Source: Chaenocephalus aceratus (Eukaryota; Chordata; Actinopteri; Perciformes; Channichthyidae). Taken from it: a stretch of 64,000 nucleotides of DNA. The DNA is taken from assembly GCA_023974075.1 (NCBI GenBank), contig CM043791.1, positions 2,264,009 through 2,328,008 of the forward strand. Reading direction: 5' to 3'. The notes beneath the pieces were generated by a model, which saw only the letters and a program-made list of their open reading frames with translations, had not been told where the DNA came from and ran no database searches. This document shows, piece after piece, positions 31,328 to 43,885 of this stretch. A program made the position numbers and the translations under genes. Numbering within the stretch: position 1 is the stretch's first letter; each line of letters begins with the position of its first letter.

Positions 31328-33740
31328 TACATACATACATACATATATTCTCCTTTTACATACATACATTTTCACTCTCACACACGTATATATTTACATT
31401 CATACATTTTGCTCTCATATTATCATATTTCAATGCACACATTCATATATTGTCACTCACACATTCATGCATTTTGTTCTCATATTCATATAATTGAATG
31501 CTCATATTTATACATTTTGCTCTCATGCGAAATCTACTAAAACAAAGTATGTCATGGTGGTCAGCTGTTAAACACAAAAGTGTATCTTAAGGGCTGTAAA
31601 TATAATAAGCCTGTTGTCAATTTTAGACACAGGCTTATTATATTTACAGCCCTTAATAACATTCATTTTCTGGACTCAATGTGTGTCTTGGCCGTTTTCT
31701 TTGTTCCAAGCAAACGAGTGCTTTTTGTTTTGAAATCACTTCCGCGAGTTTCGCGGGCCTCCCCCCTCACTCCACTGACCATTAGACCATTTAGTAAGGT
31801 AAAAAGCAAAAGGGCAAAAACGCCTCTCAGACGCTCTTCCGTTTACTTTTTTAATAAAGAAAAACAACAAATGGTCCGTAAATACACGGACTCATATAGC
31901 CTATGTATGTATACTGTAAGGAGAATGTATGTGCGTGAGAGGACCAGTATGAGTTACGGCATAGAAATATGCAAACACAAACCTACAGACTGGGGGGGGG
32001 GAGATCACAGGAGTGGGGGGGGGGGGGGGGGGGGGAGAGCTGTGGAATGTGATCCCCAGATCCCGAAATAGCTCGTCCTGGTTTCCGCAGCAGATAGGCC
32101 TACAGTATGGTGTCTGTTATGTCAGTTATTTTAAATAAAACGTTGAAAACTGAACTTGAAAATTGTTTCCTCTTTTTATTTTATTTATCATTTTCGGGAC
32201 GGGGAGACGTGGGGAGACGTGTGTGATTAAAAATTAATTTGCAGAAATGTAAAGTGATCTGACTAAGTTCTATTCATATTCTTGACGGGAAGAGCAGTGT
32301 AAATGGGTGGCTATATGCATTTGAAAAGCAATATAAATCACACAGTTATTATACAATAGGCTATAAAAGCACCATCGATAACCATTACCTTTATCCAATT
32401 CAAACTTTGGACGGGAAAAAAGGAAGGTGTACATGGTTGGGCTATACTGTAGGCCTACTGTATACATACAAAGGCCATTCAAGCTAGAGTTCTTCTGGAA
32501 ATGTTCACATCAGGCACCTTCAAGTTAAACAATACTACAGTAAACAATTAACACAGTAGGCCTAAATTATGTGGATTAAACCACATTTATTTCGTTAAAA
32601 ATAAACGAAATATGATTTTGTTTGAATGACTAAATGTCATCAGGCACCTTCAAGTTAAACAATCAGGTGCACACTTTAATGTGCCGCCACCTCCGGACTC
32701 GGCTTGACTCGGTTTAAAGAAAGCACAAATGTGTTTAATCGTTTATGTCAGATATGTACTAAGTAGCCTAAATACATTTGTTCCTGCTCAAGATTAGATT
32801 CAACTTTATTGTTATTGCACATATTGCAGGTACTGAGACAACGAAATGCAGTTTAGCTTCTAACCAGGTGCAACAAGCAGCGAAAAGTAATGTGCACAAT
32901 ACTACAGTAAACAATTAACACAGTAAATTATGTGGATTAAACCACATTTATTTCGTTAAAAAGAAACTAAATATGATTTTGTTTGAATGATTAAATGTAG
33001 GGTGAATTGCCCTAATGTGGGACATTTTTGCATTTCAGACTTCGGGAATATATTGCGATATGAAGCCGATACAATAAATCAAAATCCACTACCATTCCGA
33101 AATCCCCAGTAATATTAGACACTAATAATACAGTAAACTATTAACACTGTACATATTATTGTTTGCCCGTGGGATTAGGATGATCGGTAGTGAGACCCGT
33201 GCTGCATTTTCCTCCGGTCGGATGTGATATAAAAACAAAGCGATTATTTTTGTTGTTGTAAACTCATGTGGATTAAATTTAGTGCATTCATTTCAACTCG
33301 CGAACATATGATACATTAAATGATCGTGAGGATGATGATTGAAAATCGTTTGTTTGAGCCTGGATGCATTTCCTGATCTAAAAACATAGCGATGGTTTTG
33401 TACTTACGCCAACGTGAATTAAACATTATTTTGTTAAATAAAAACATGGTGATGTTTAGTAAATGATTACATGTCTCTTATTTAGCACAGAATATGATCC
33501 TATCCGTGACATATGGATCTTAACAAATATCTGCTATATCAGATACCTGTAGATCAGCTGTTTATGTCACATGAGTTCCAGTGTGGCAGCTTTTTAATCA
33601 CGGCTCCCCCTGGTGGATCCATGATCCATTGCAGCTGGTTTCATTATAATTAAATGTATTTATCAAGGGGACGTTTCAAGTCCTGCGGGGGGTTTTCCTT
33701 TTCAGCAGGGGCCCACCCCGTGCCGATCACGGACCCGCAC
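31017..33740. other. No gene; simple and local repeats
   Basis: Contains (GA)n at 31290-31325, the perfect inverted repeat at 31587-31656 and poly-G runs (31992-32001, 32015-32035). A retroposon tail fragment lies near 32783-32835. Locally duplicated blocks also occur: the string 'tcaggcaccttcaagttaaa' twice (about 32511 and 32640), and a segment of about 73 bp at 32564-32636 repeated at 32925-32998. The open frame at 31580-32071 runs through the inverted repeat and the G runs and is not credible. Confidence 0.6.
31587..31656. repeat. Perfect inverted repeat, 28-bp arms and 14-bp loop
   Basis: The arms 31587-31614 and 31629-31656 are exact reverse complements around a 14-nt spacer. Transcribed, they would form a strong hairpin. 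There is no sign of flanking transposon ends. Confidence 0.95.
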
Positions 33741-33755
33741 GGGTAGGCGTCTGAA

Positions 33756-34923
33756 ATGAAGCGCTACATCTGTAGGCCTACCGGCCCATTCCCCAAAGAC
33801 ACACATCAAGTAAAGAGGTGTTTCTCCGGGATGTATTACACCACCACTACCAGAGCAGGTATCAAACTGCCTGGCTGTGTTACTCCCCCACCCTGGACTG
33901 TGCCTATTGTTAGCCGTGCTGGCTGTTCGCAGACCCAGGTGCAGCGTCTACAGTGATGCGTGGGTCAAAGGAGTTTGTGACTGGCAACATTTGTCGGCGA
34001 GGATTGACTCACATGCACAATGTCAGGTCTGTGTCGGAGCGTGTGTCATATATGAACAGTGGAAGAAAAACGGGAGAAACGATGCAAACATGGAGAGGAA
34101 TGCAAGGAATGCTGCTAATTACTGGAGACAGGTACTTGAGCGTATTGTCAACGTTACAATCACTCTGGTCACTTGTAACTTGGCTTTTAGAGGACATAGG
34201 GAGATTCTTGGACAGCCCAACAGTGGGAACTTTCTCAGTATGATAAAACTTTTAGCATGTTACGATCCGGTTCTGAAAGAACTTGTTGAGCGACCACATG
34301 GTTCTGTGAAATACTTGAGTCCAGCTGTTCAAAATGAGATAATCTACATAATCGCAAAGCGGGTGCAGTGCGACATTCAAGTAGAAATAAATAATGCTCC
34401 GTTTTTTTCTGCGATCATGGACACCACCCAAGATATTTCCAAAAGAGACCAAATTAGCCATGTGTATAGATATGTGACAATCCAGAGGGATGAAAACGAC
34501 AATGCAAAAGATATCCTGATAAACGAGGCTTTCTTGGGGTTCGTGGAAACAGTGGACATGTCAGCCCGTGAACTCCAAAAGAAAATCCTGGACGGCATAG
34601 AGAGTAACGGATTTTAACTGAGCAAGTGTCGGGGCCAGGGATACGATGGCGCAGCGAACATGAGTGGGGTCTATTCAGGTGTGCAGGCCAGGATCATGGA
34701 GATGGAACCGCTTGCCAAATATGTACACTGTGCTGCACACAATTTAAATCTGACACTGAATGACTCCGTAAAGAATATAGCGGAGCCACGCAATTTTTAT
34801 GATATTGTTGAGACTCTTTATACTTTTTTCAGCCAAAGTATTTACCAGTTAAGCCCCAGGCCAAAACGCAACATCTTGCAAGAAACAGCATCTGAGGGCT
34901 TCTTAACATTTAGCAAACTATGA
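33756..34923 (+). pseudogene. hAT transposase fragment (ZMYM1/DUF4371-like)
   Basis: One frame with a single internal TAA at 34615-34617. It contains the DUF4371-type segment NEIIYIIAKRV, SAIMDTTQDISKRDQIS, an LQKKILDGI helix, then GQGYDGAANMSGVYSGVQ and VHCAAHNLNLTL, hallmarks of ZMYM1-like hAT transposases. The Asp of MDTTQD is in the position of a catalytic residue. The first part (33760-34060) is degraded, with only a hint of the TTF-type zinc finger. The C-terminal dimerisation domain is missing. It is a dead relic. Confidence 0.75.
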
Positions 34924-35079
34924 ATGTGTCATACCCACTTAACGGGAAGAAACTCAGCTATCAGACAATATTAACAATTGTTTGCTAAACGAAACACAAG
35001 GGTAATATCAAGCCTCTGAATTAGCCCTAAGCTAAAAAATGCACAGAACTCACGGTAGAAATATTGTATTACTTATCGG

Positions 35080-35800
35080 ATCTGCACAAACAAGATATCA
35101 TATGAAAGCTGAGATTCAACAGATTCCAGAGGTATAAGTATCATCACTGTGCGACCAAAACCGCAGCTAAGGTATATCCAGACAACACACAACGTAGCTT
35201 TACTGAGCCAAAACGGCAAAAAAGTCTTACCTTTGCTGTTTTTCTGATCAAAAGTTGTGTTCAATGGCATTAAAACGATAAAAATGCTGCTGAAGGTTAA
35301 TCCAATGTGTCTGTGTCACTTTGAAATGATTACTGATAATCCATCATAATATTTATGTCAAAAACTGAGATTTCATATCAAGCTGCTATGAGAGCTATGA
35401 GAGCTACAACCCAGCTTCCGGTTTTGGGCATTCTGGCTGCGCATCACTCTTTTCACCAATGGGTAATGTTTAGATGGATTTTAGGAACTTCCCCTCGATT
35501 TTATTGGCGCTAACGGTTCAAAACAGGTGTCAATCATCAAAATCGACCGATGGGTTCCAGAGATATGGAAAATCCACCCAAACGACCCCTGAAGTGTTTT
35601 TCTTTTTGCTAAACCTCTCTAAAAAGGTCAAATTCATTCAAGGGTGGTTTTCACTATAAGTAATGTTTTCTTTTTTGGGCGGACACTATAATTTACATTT
35701 GTTTGCTATTTTCAATCTGAATTTACTTTAAAATTTAAAAAAAGTATATTGATTCTGACTTTTCTACATCCAACTCACAGGTTTATCATTCAGAGACTTC
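35080..35800. repeat. Dispersed repeat, copy 1 (second copy 51990-53015)
   Basis: Shares a long diverged alignment with 51990-53015. Shared strings include 'tctaaaaaggtcaaat', 'ttttcactataagta' and 'tttctacatccaactcacag'. It is non-coding and of unknown class. Confidence 0.7.
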
Positions 35801-36466
35801 ATTCCAACTTTAAAATGTTCACAAGACCTTCGGCTATTCAATTCTTATTCACATTGTGGATATCTTTCACACTTTTGAGATATTGAACTTAGTGTGGAGC
35901 TTGGTAGAGAGGCTTTCTTCAGATTTTAACATTAGAGTGGATGCAGCAGCTCGTTAACCCTAGAGTGCTTTGATCTCAAAACAGAGTGCAGGAGTGCTTG
36001 AAATTCTCCCAAAAAAATGTTTTAAACTTGCCATAATTCCCAAATCCTACACTCCTCAGACATAATTTTTCATGAAAAACGTAGGAAAACCTCTCCTAGT
36101 TTGAAAAAATAAATAAACATTAAACAAAATGCCTCTTGAGGGCATGAAGTGACAACAACTTTCAACATGTCTCCATTAACACCAATTGTAAATCTTTCAT
36201 CACAGCACCAGCTGCACACCTTTAGTTAATCTGCCAAAAATGCCACATTATTGACCCAAAAGTACAAAAAAGCACACATAGACACTCCGCATGGTCCTGA
36301 GACGCTCCACGCATTGAAATTTCACCGATATCTGCTACGGTTCTTCAACAAAACGTTCACATGTAAGAGCTTTATCTCATTCAGATCAATAGAAAAGCTC
36401 CTCTCTGACTGATTACTGCACATCACCATGGAAACCTTTGATCTCTGGGCTCCGGTGTAGTTGTTA

Positions 36467-36787
36467 CGGCCCGTCCACACAGCGGCGTGCGTTGACGCTT
36501 GCTGGCGGGCGTGTCTGACACTCGACCAACTACAACCAATCACATGAATCTCCCGCCCCTGACACACAAGCAGCGGTTTGATTGGCTAGAGCTTGTACTG
36601 GCATATGATTCGATTGGCTGACGCTTCTGCCGAGGCGTAAAAAGTTGAACATTGCTCAACTTTTTGCCAGCAACGCTCCACGTCGCTTCCCACGACGCAG
36701 TTCGGCTAAAAGTGACTGTCACCCCATTCAAAGTGAATGGACAGAAGCGTTGGAAGCTTCAACGCACGCCGCTGTGTGGACGGGCCG
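36467..36787. mobile_element. PIF/Harbinger MITE, copy C
   Basis: A 321-bp element flanked by TTA (36464-36466, 36788-36790). The terminal inverted repeats are near-perfect: cggcccgtccacac at the left end and gtgtggacgggccg at the right. It keeps the family's end sequences and a small part of the body but no MADF exon. Confidence 0.85.
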
Positions 36788-36945
36788 TTATGATAATACC
36801 TCGTTAGCTCAAACACAAACACCTGTGTGATATTATCATAGCTCCAACTGACGAGCTCAGAACGCCACCAACCATCACACTGTGGCCCTGAACAGCTGAG
36901 TGACATCATCTAATCAGAGCAGATGCAACACAACACAACCACACA

Positions 36946-36947
<2 letters not shown>

Positions 36948-36984
<37 letters not shown>
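36948..36984. repeat. (CT)n microsatellite
   Basis: A run of TC/CT dinucleotides followed by a short CA run. Confidence 0.9.
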
Positions 36985-37000
<16 letters not shown>

Positions 37001-37089
37001 CTTTTTTAAACCTTTTCTTTTAAATATTAAGCTTCTTCACTATTTTCCTCCTCTTCCAGTTTAACATTTAACTTTCAAGTTTTCAACAA

Positions 37090-37530
37090 AGTCATTGCAA
37101 TGCATTTGAGCTGTAACAATTTGATTCAAATCATTTCACTTTTCTGCATTTCTCTGCTAAGTTCAGCAACACACTTACTTGTTTTTGTTTTTTTTATAAC
37201 GTTGTCACCATGGTAACCTTTGATCTCTGGGCTTACACACACAGGTGTTTGTAAACATAACTTCACTACTACTTACATTTAATATCTTTATTTAACTCCT
37301 TCAGCCTAATTTCAGCTGCACAAACTATTCAACTATTGACTTATTCAGCCTTTTCAACACATGATGGGAAACTTTTTCTAAATATGTTATACTTTTAAAA
37401 ATATTGAGCTTTTTAAACTCTTTTTTTTAACATGGTAGTCATTGCAATGCATTTGAGCTGTAACAATTTGATTCAAATCATTTCACTTTTCTGCATTTCT
37501 CTGCAAAGTTCAGCAACACACTTACTTGGT
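37090..37530. repeat. Local direct duplication of about 95 bp
   Basis: The block from 'gtcattgcaatgcatttgag' to 'aagttcagcaacacacttac' occurs at about 37091-37178 and again at about 37438-37526, almost identical. Confidence 0.8.
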
Positions 37531-37591
37531 CTCTGTAGCTAAAAGCAGCTACCATTCAGCTAATAATATATTCATTTTCAGCTAAATTCTA

Positions 37592-39008
37592 TGGGCTCAG
37601 AACAGTCTCATAATACACACATGCACACATAAGGATTCAAACTTGTATTTCCGGATCCATACTTGTGTTTTTCAATGCACACACAAATGTATTCCGTTTC
37701 ATATACATGTAAATAAAATCCAAATACAGAAAAAAGTTTTACATATGTATTTTTGATCCTCACTTATTAGTTTCCCGTTTAAATCCCCTGAACCTGCAAA
37801 CACAAACCGCTTTCTGTGCACGGATCGCTGTGCATTCGTGTGTGGGTTTTTTGAGACTCCCCTGACGGTCAGCCGATTCGTACTTGTAATTTTTTCTATC
37901 TATAGCCAATCAGATGTCTCCTTCATTCTAAACCAATCACATGAGCGCGCCCCCACGAGGGTAAGATTACTTCATATACGCATTTTGCGCAGTCCGGTCA
38001 GCTCGCTAAACAGAGGGAGGAGCATCAGGCTCATGCAGAGCAGCATGTCTCCATCAGACTCAGCAGCTGATCTGATCTCTCTCTCGCGTCCGGTTACACT
38101 TCACTCGCGTTTATGTCCATATCGATCAGATCCAGCTCTCCTGATCGGCCTTTATAGAGAGCACCGGTCAAACTATTAAGAGTGAATATCGGCCGATAAT
38201 GACCGGCGGGGCTCGCCCCGTTGACAGGTCACTGTCTAGCACTGGCTTCGTAGTGCACTGATCGATTAGGCTAAGCTAGCCTGTAGCTGCTCCCTCCACA
38301 CTCACACCAACTTCATACAGACATAAATAAAGCAGCTGTATTCGCCACACAGGAAACACACATTTAAAACGGTTTTGCCTGCCGTTTTTGTGTACACAAG
38401 CATTCATCAATGGTTTGGAAAGTGGCGCTGTACCTTAATAATATAAAGGCTTGTATTTGCGTGCATTTCCTGTTCGGAAAGTGGTGCTGTACTGAGAGTG
38501 GAGGGTGTCCTGAGATTAGCGCCTGCAGGCAGGCTCCATGGAGCTGTCAGCTCCGGACTGCGCAAAATGCGTACATGAAGCGCTACGTCATGAACGCAAG
38601 AGATCTACCCTCGTGGGGGCACGCTCATGTGATTGGCCTAGAATGGAGGAGACATCTGATTGGCTATAGATAGAAATAATTACAAGTACGAATCGGCTGA
38701 CCGTCAGGGGAGTCTCAAAAAACCCACACACGAATGCACAGCGATCCGTGCACAGAAAGCTGTTTGTGTTTGCAGGTGCAGCGGTTTTAAACGGAAAACA
38801 AATATGTGAGGATCAAAATACTCATGTGAAACTTTTTTCTGTATTTGGATTTTATTTACATGTATATGAAACGGAACACATTTGTGTGTGCATTGAAAAA
38901 CACAAGTGTGGATCAGGAAATACAAGTTTGAATCCTTTTGCGGATCATGAAATACAAGTGTGAATCCTTCTGTGCGCATGTGTGTATTATGAGACTGTTC
39001 TGAGCCCA
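37592..39008. mobile_element. Foldback-type element with long terminal inverted repeats
   Basis: The ends are tgggctcagaacag and its inverse ctgttctgagccca. The left arm (37592-38005) is mirrored by the right arm (38560-39008) over about 420 bp with scattered indels. The unique centre of about 550 bp contains a segment shared with 50456-50525. It is inserted in a repeat whose uninterrupted form is at about 25570-25700. The flanking taaattcta and taaaattca look like an imperfect target duplication. No coding frame was seen. Confidence 0.75.
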
Positions 39009-39378
39009 TAAAATTCAGCCACAAATGTTCACAGTTTACAGCATTCACACGCATTTTCTGCAGGAAATTCATTGTCTAGTTTTTCTTGTCGTACAACAAA
39101 CAAAAATACTGGAAAACATGAATGCAGTGTCAAAGATGTAGCAGGCAAAGGAAGTAGACATCCACAAAGCTGTTGGTCTCCTCCAAAACACAAGCCAGGC
39201 CCTATCTGCATACTGAGATGACTTTGACCAGGTCAAACGCACCGCTCAAAATCTTGCTGAGAGATGGGGAGCGCAGAGCGAGTTCACGGGTCTCTGGAGA
39301 AGGGCAGAGGTAGAACTCCTTGCTGGTTCTCCCTAACAAAGGTGATTGTACCAACACACTACTCTTAGCGTTCTTTCA

Positions 39379-39570
39379 GGGGGCCATGCTTCCTCTGGTG
39401 GGCCCCTTTGTGACCAGTAAGGACCAGGTTCTCCCTGCGGAACAGATTCTGCTGCGGGATGCCCTGGTGTCGTCCCAGCAGGAAAGGATATCTTCCCTCA
39501 GCTGTTGGTCGTATTTTGCATCCCATCATCTGCTGCGTTCAGCTGTGGGTTTGGCACAGTACTTGAAGAG
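39379..39570 (+). other. Possible exon of an unrecognised gene
   Basis: An open 64-codon stretch bounded by a pyrimidine-rich acceptor (ttctttcag) and a donor (gtgaga). It encodes FVTSKDQVLPAEQILLRDAL followed by SSQQERISSLSCWSYFASHH. Composition and splice signals look gene-like. The preceding 39250-39345 also ends in a donor-like gtgatt, but I do not recognise the protein. It may be an exon or processed fragment of a real gene, or chance. Confidence 0.3.
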
Positions 39571-39813
39571 GGTGAGAACAGTGCCAGTACTCCCTTATAA
39601 CATAATTAGCATGTGTATCAGTAAACCATTATTACATTGAATAACTAGCAAAGTCCTTCTCAGTCTACTCCAGGTTTCATTATACTGCCCTTTATTTGAA
39701 ATAGCAAAATAAATATATATAACTGAAATCAAAGAGTTTAGTGTGTACAGCAGAGATGAAAAGAGTAGATCTACTACAGTTTCCTACTCAAGTCAAATTA
39801 CAAGTAAGCACAC

Positions 39814-40193
39814 TTAAAGGTGGGGTAGGTAAGTTTGAGAAACCGGCTCGAGATACACTTTTTGTTATATTCCGATAGCAATGAATATCTGAAGTGCTTT
39901 GACAAAAAATCCATAAAAAAATGTAATCTGTGGAAGCTGTAATACTGTAAAAAGCACGACCAATCATCTGAGCCGGCCCGGCTAAAATAACTGGATGGCC
40001 TACCTGCCTGTCAGCCTTCCATCTGGGCACAAACTTATCTCGTGCCCTCATTGGTCACGTGCGCGTTCGTGTGTGTTGGAGGCGGGGCTCTGTGAGGAAG
40101 TCTGAAGGAAGTGGCAGATTTTTTCCGGCTGTGTATTTTCAAATTCTAGAGCATTCGAGCTGCTTTCTCCAGAATGACCTACCCCACCTTTAA
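39814..40193. mobile_element. TTAA-flanked MITE, family 1, copy 2
   Basis: TTAA at both borders. The termini are AGGTGGGGTAGG and ATGACCTACCCCACCT. The body is collinear with copy 1 at 4175-4562. Confidence 0.8.
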
Positions 40194-40984
40194 AATACAT
40201 GTTATAATAAATGATCAAAATATGCATTCGTGAGTAGAGTAACTGGAATGAACCAGAGTACACTAAGCATTAGGCTACATGAATACAAACATCAAGGTTG
40301 CAAACACAGGTGAATAAACAATATAAGCCCCAGTCTATGCCACAAACACATAGCCGTGTTGGGCTAGCAAACAAAGTGTGGCAGTGTTTTAAAGTGACGA
40401 CAAGGTCGCGCGTACTTAACCAACCTCGTAACACAAGTGTTTAATGTCACTCTAATTAAACCGACAACAGCCGATGATGGAGTTTAGGTCGTTTAGGTGC
40501 ACTAATGTCAACACCCGAGCGCTAACGTAATGTGCATGCAGATTTGAGTACCCGCAGGGAAGCAGTGCTCCCTGGGTAAGACAGTTTTTTCCCTTTAATG
40601 GGAAAAGGTCAATTGAACATGATTTGAGAGGGCTGAGCACCGGCAGCCTGTGAGAAGTGCAGGCACGCAAAGTCACGTTCCACCAAAGAGCGAACGTTGA
40701 AAGAGCAGTGATTGCATAGAACCTCCTCACAGGGAACCTGTCCTGGTTTGGTCTCGCCGGGCTTCCTTTCACCCTGGGGCGTGCAGGGCGAAGGTGGTTG
40801 TGGGGCGGTTTTGTCCTTTGCCATAACTCAGCGTGTAGGAAGGCTACACCCCTTGGATCTGCTGCTCAGGTGTTCAGGTGTTCAGATTGAGCACTGCCTT
40901 TGGTGGTCGGTAAGGATGGAAAAGATGAGATATTTATTCAGTTGGTCAGTAAATTGTCTTTAATGTGTTACTTTATTTGTATAC

Positions 40985-41346
40985 TTAAAGGTGGGTAGCT
41001 AAGTTTCAGAAACCGGCTCGAGTGCACTACAATTTGAAAGTACACAGCCGAAAAGAATCCGCCCCTTCGTTCAGCCTTCCTCACAGAGCACCTTCTCAAC
41101 ACACGAACGCGCACACGACGTCAGCAGACCGGGTGAAAGTGGCTGCAATGCACGCCCAATGAGATACATTTGTGCGTTTAGTTGTACTTTTTACAGTACA
41201 GCTTCCACAAGATGACATTTTTTTATGGATTTTTTGTCAAAGCACTTCAGATATTCATTGCTATCGGGATGTTAAGAGCATTCCATGGAATATAACAAAA
41301 AGTGTATCTCGAGCCGGTTTCTCAAACTTACCTACCCCACCTTTAA
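40985..41346. mobile_element. TTAA-flanked MITE, family 1, copy 3
   Basis: TTAA at both borders. The inverted ends are unusually long: aaaccggctcgag on the left and ctcgagccggttt on the right, next to the AGGTGGG/CCCACCT tips. The body lies in the opposite orientation to copy 2. Confidence 0.8.
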
Positions 41347-41349
41347 GGT

Positions 41350-41666
41350 ATGATTGTATTTCCTAGTTCAGTCTTTTTGTATGAATATCATATGAATTAT
41401 GAGGAATGCTTCTTTGGCAAATGCCATAGTTTTGCATTTGTTCAATGCTGAGATCTAACAATACTGAGATACCAGTGTTTCACGCTGTGCACAAATGCCA
41501 TCACATCAATGACTTGATTCTGTAGATAAACAGCGGCACACATGAATGTTCTGCCACAGAATCAGAGTCTGCTGATCCGTGTGAGAACGCTTGTCCCTCA
41601 GCATATGCATATATAAGCCTACAATACACTTTTCAATTACAACACTGTTCCTGTTCTCTCTTTCTC
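41350..41666. other. No gene recognised
   Basis: Plain AT-rich spacer leading into the CA repeat. Confidence 0.5.
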
Positions 41667-41667
41667 T

Positions 41668-41802
41668 CCCACACACACACACACACACTCACCACACACA
41701 CACACACACACACACACACAACCGCACACACACACACTCACACACACACACACACACACACAACCGCACACACACACACACTCACACACACACACACAAC
41801 CG

Positions 41803-41833
<31 letters not shown>

Positions 41834-41941
41834 ACACACACACACACACACAACCGCACACACACACTCACTCACACACACAACCGCACACACACACACA
41901 CACCACTCACACACACACAACCGCACACACACACTCTCACA

Positions 41942-41976
<35 letters not shown>
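41668..41976. repeat. (CA)n microsatellite with 'caaccgca' interruptions
   Basis: About 300 bp of CA dinucleotides broken at irregular intervals by ACAACCGCACAC and ACTCAC, suggesting a higher-order unit. His/Thr-rich frames through it are artefacts. Confidence 0.95.
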
Positions 41977-41978
<2 letters not shown>

Positions 41979-42699
41979 TGAGACCCTTTTTTCTCCAGTT
42001 ATGCAAATAACATCAGCCCTAAAACGGTTTGAGTGAGAATATAAACGTGAATTAAATGAGGCTTGGCCCTTTTCACTCCATTCTATCTGAATAAGGCAAA
42101 GTCCCGTCACCATGGGAGATCCCCACGCCGTTGCTATGCTTGTTATGGGATTGACAAGACGAGAAGTGACATAAATACCGTGGCCGGCGTTCAATCCAAT
42201 TATATGGCGTGGCCTGCCTGAATACCTGCTAGCCATGCAGCGCTGCGCTGGCGTCCTTGTATTCAGCCCGCATCAGAAGTAAGACTGGCCGTATTCTTCT
42301 TTAAGCCCAGCGCTAACCTTGGTCTCCTCAGCTCGCTCCGAGGCTCTGCCCTCGACCCTACGCTGCACCATCAGCCTGCTTTAATACAGGCCTTTGGACA
42401 AGGTGCTTCCCCGGGCTCTCTCAATACCCCGGACCAAGACAAAACCCCCCTCAACCATCAGAAGGCCTCACAAAAACATTGGAAATGAATAGCTTTTGAT
42501 ATAATAATATACACACCGTACTAAGACAGTATGTGTCGTGAAATTCCTGGGTGATGTTTCTATGATTGATTTGAGCCGAGTAAATAGAGATGAGATGACC
42601 CAAAGTAACACAAAGTGATCAAACATCGTTTTATGTACTCTGAATAGAAATGACAAACATTTAACCTCCTGATTGAATAACTCCTTATTGTCCTAGTGA

Positions 42700-43570
42700 A
42701 TCCAATAACCCTTTAACTCGAGCTGGTCTACAATGAAGAGACAGCCTCTTTTCATCCAGCTTCTGTGACTCAATGCAGTTTTCTAAATGATACATTTAAT
42801 TATACAGCATGGGGCACATATACATACAACACATGCTTTTAGAATTCAAATCATTCAACATCTGTTTCAAAAATTAAACCATTATAATTGTTTTAGCATT
42901 AGGTTTTTCTAGCGCTCTGTTCTCTGTGCTTATATAAATGTTTGCAATATTCAGCCCCCACTGTATTGTTAATGCGTTTCAGGGTGGGATTAATGAAGGC
43001 TAAAAGGCTGAGCCATACCTAAAGTGTTGGTCCCTACTCTGTACACAACCATCCTATAGGCCTATATGTAGAGACAGATGCCACCATGTCACGATACATG
43101 TCTCGGCAGCAGTGGTTACCCACAATCCAAACTATGTTTTCCTCTGCTTCTGAAGAGCACAGGAAAAATGGATAAGTCAGTAAACTAAGCATCAGGTTGG
43201 TGTGAGCACTGGCTCACTGTCTCTTTCCCCTCTCCACTGACAAAAACCTAAATGTAAACTGGACTTGACAACCAGATCGTCCCCCTCCCCTCTACCCGCC
43301 AGGGCTTGGCTTGTGTTTGGGCCCCAGAACCCATTTTAACCACAGGGCATTTACAAGCTCCCCTCTAAACAACCTGGCAGGTGCTTTAAGCCTCCTGCTG
43401 AAGGGCGGCCGAACGTTATGAGACTCCAATAAGATTAGAGCAGAATGGGCTGTGAATAGAAGAATGGACGCTCTTATAATGGGAAAGATTGTTAGCACAG
43501 CGATGTGTTGCTCTGAGCTCCCATGACCAATCCACAACTAATGAGCATTCAGTGAGCGTGCTCTATGTCA
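42700..43570. promoter_or_regulatory. Low-repeat stretch upstream of dbx1, candidate conserved non-coding DNA
   Basis: No transposon similarity, open frames or simple repeats were seen. Several TAAT/ATTA cores occur (near 42801, 42977 and 43543). It lies about 11-12 kb upstream of the dbx1 start. The suggestion that it is regulatory is inference from composition and position only. Confidence 0.25.
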
Positions 43571-43885
43571 CAAGTGTCCAAGGGCTATGATGGGGACACT
43601 GAGGCGAGCGGTTTCTCATATTGTCAGAAACATGGGCTTAATGCTTCGGTCAAGTTTTACTTTAATTGTATGAATTCAATTACTGGGGACGTTCTCACAC
43701 CAGATGAAAATGCATTTCATTGTGAGATGTTTATTTCAGCTTCCAAACAAATGTGTAGTTCTGGTAATAACATAAAAAAACATACGAATAATAAATAAAT
43801 TCAAGGCCTTGCTCTTTTAAATTGTATTTAGATGTTAATGTACATAAACATTGTTTAGCACTCTTTGAAGACAATTTGTTATTCC

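Noticed and set aside
41591..42010. His/Thr-rich open frame and its Cys/Val-rich antisense
   Set aside because: A product of the (CA)n microsatellite.
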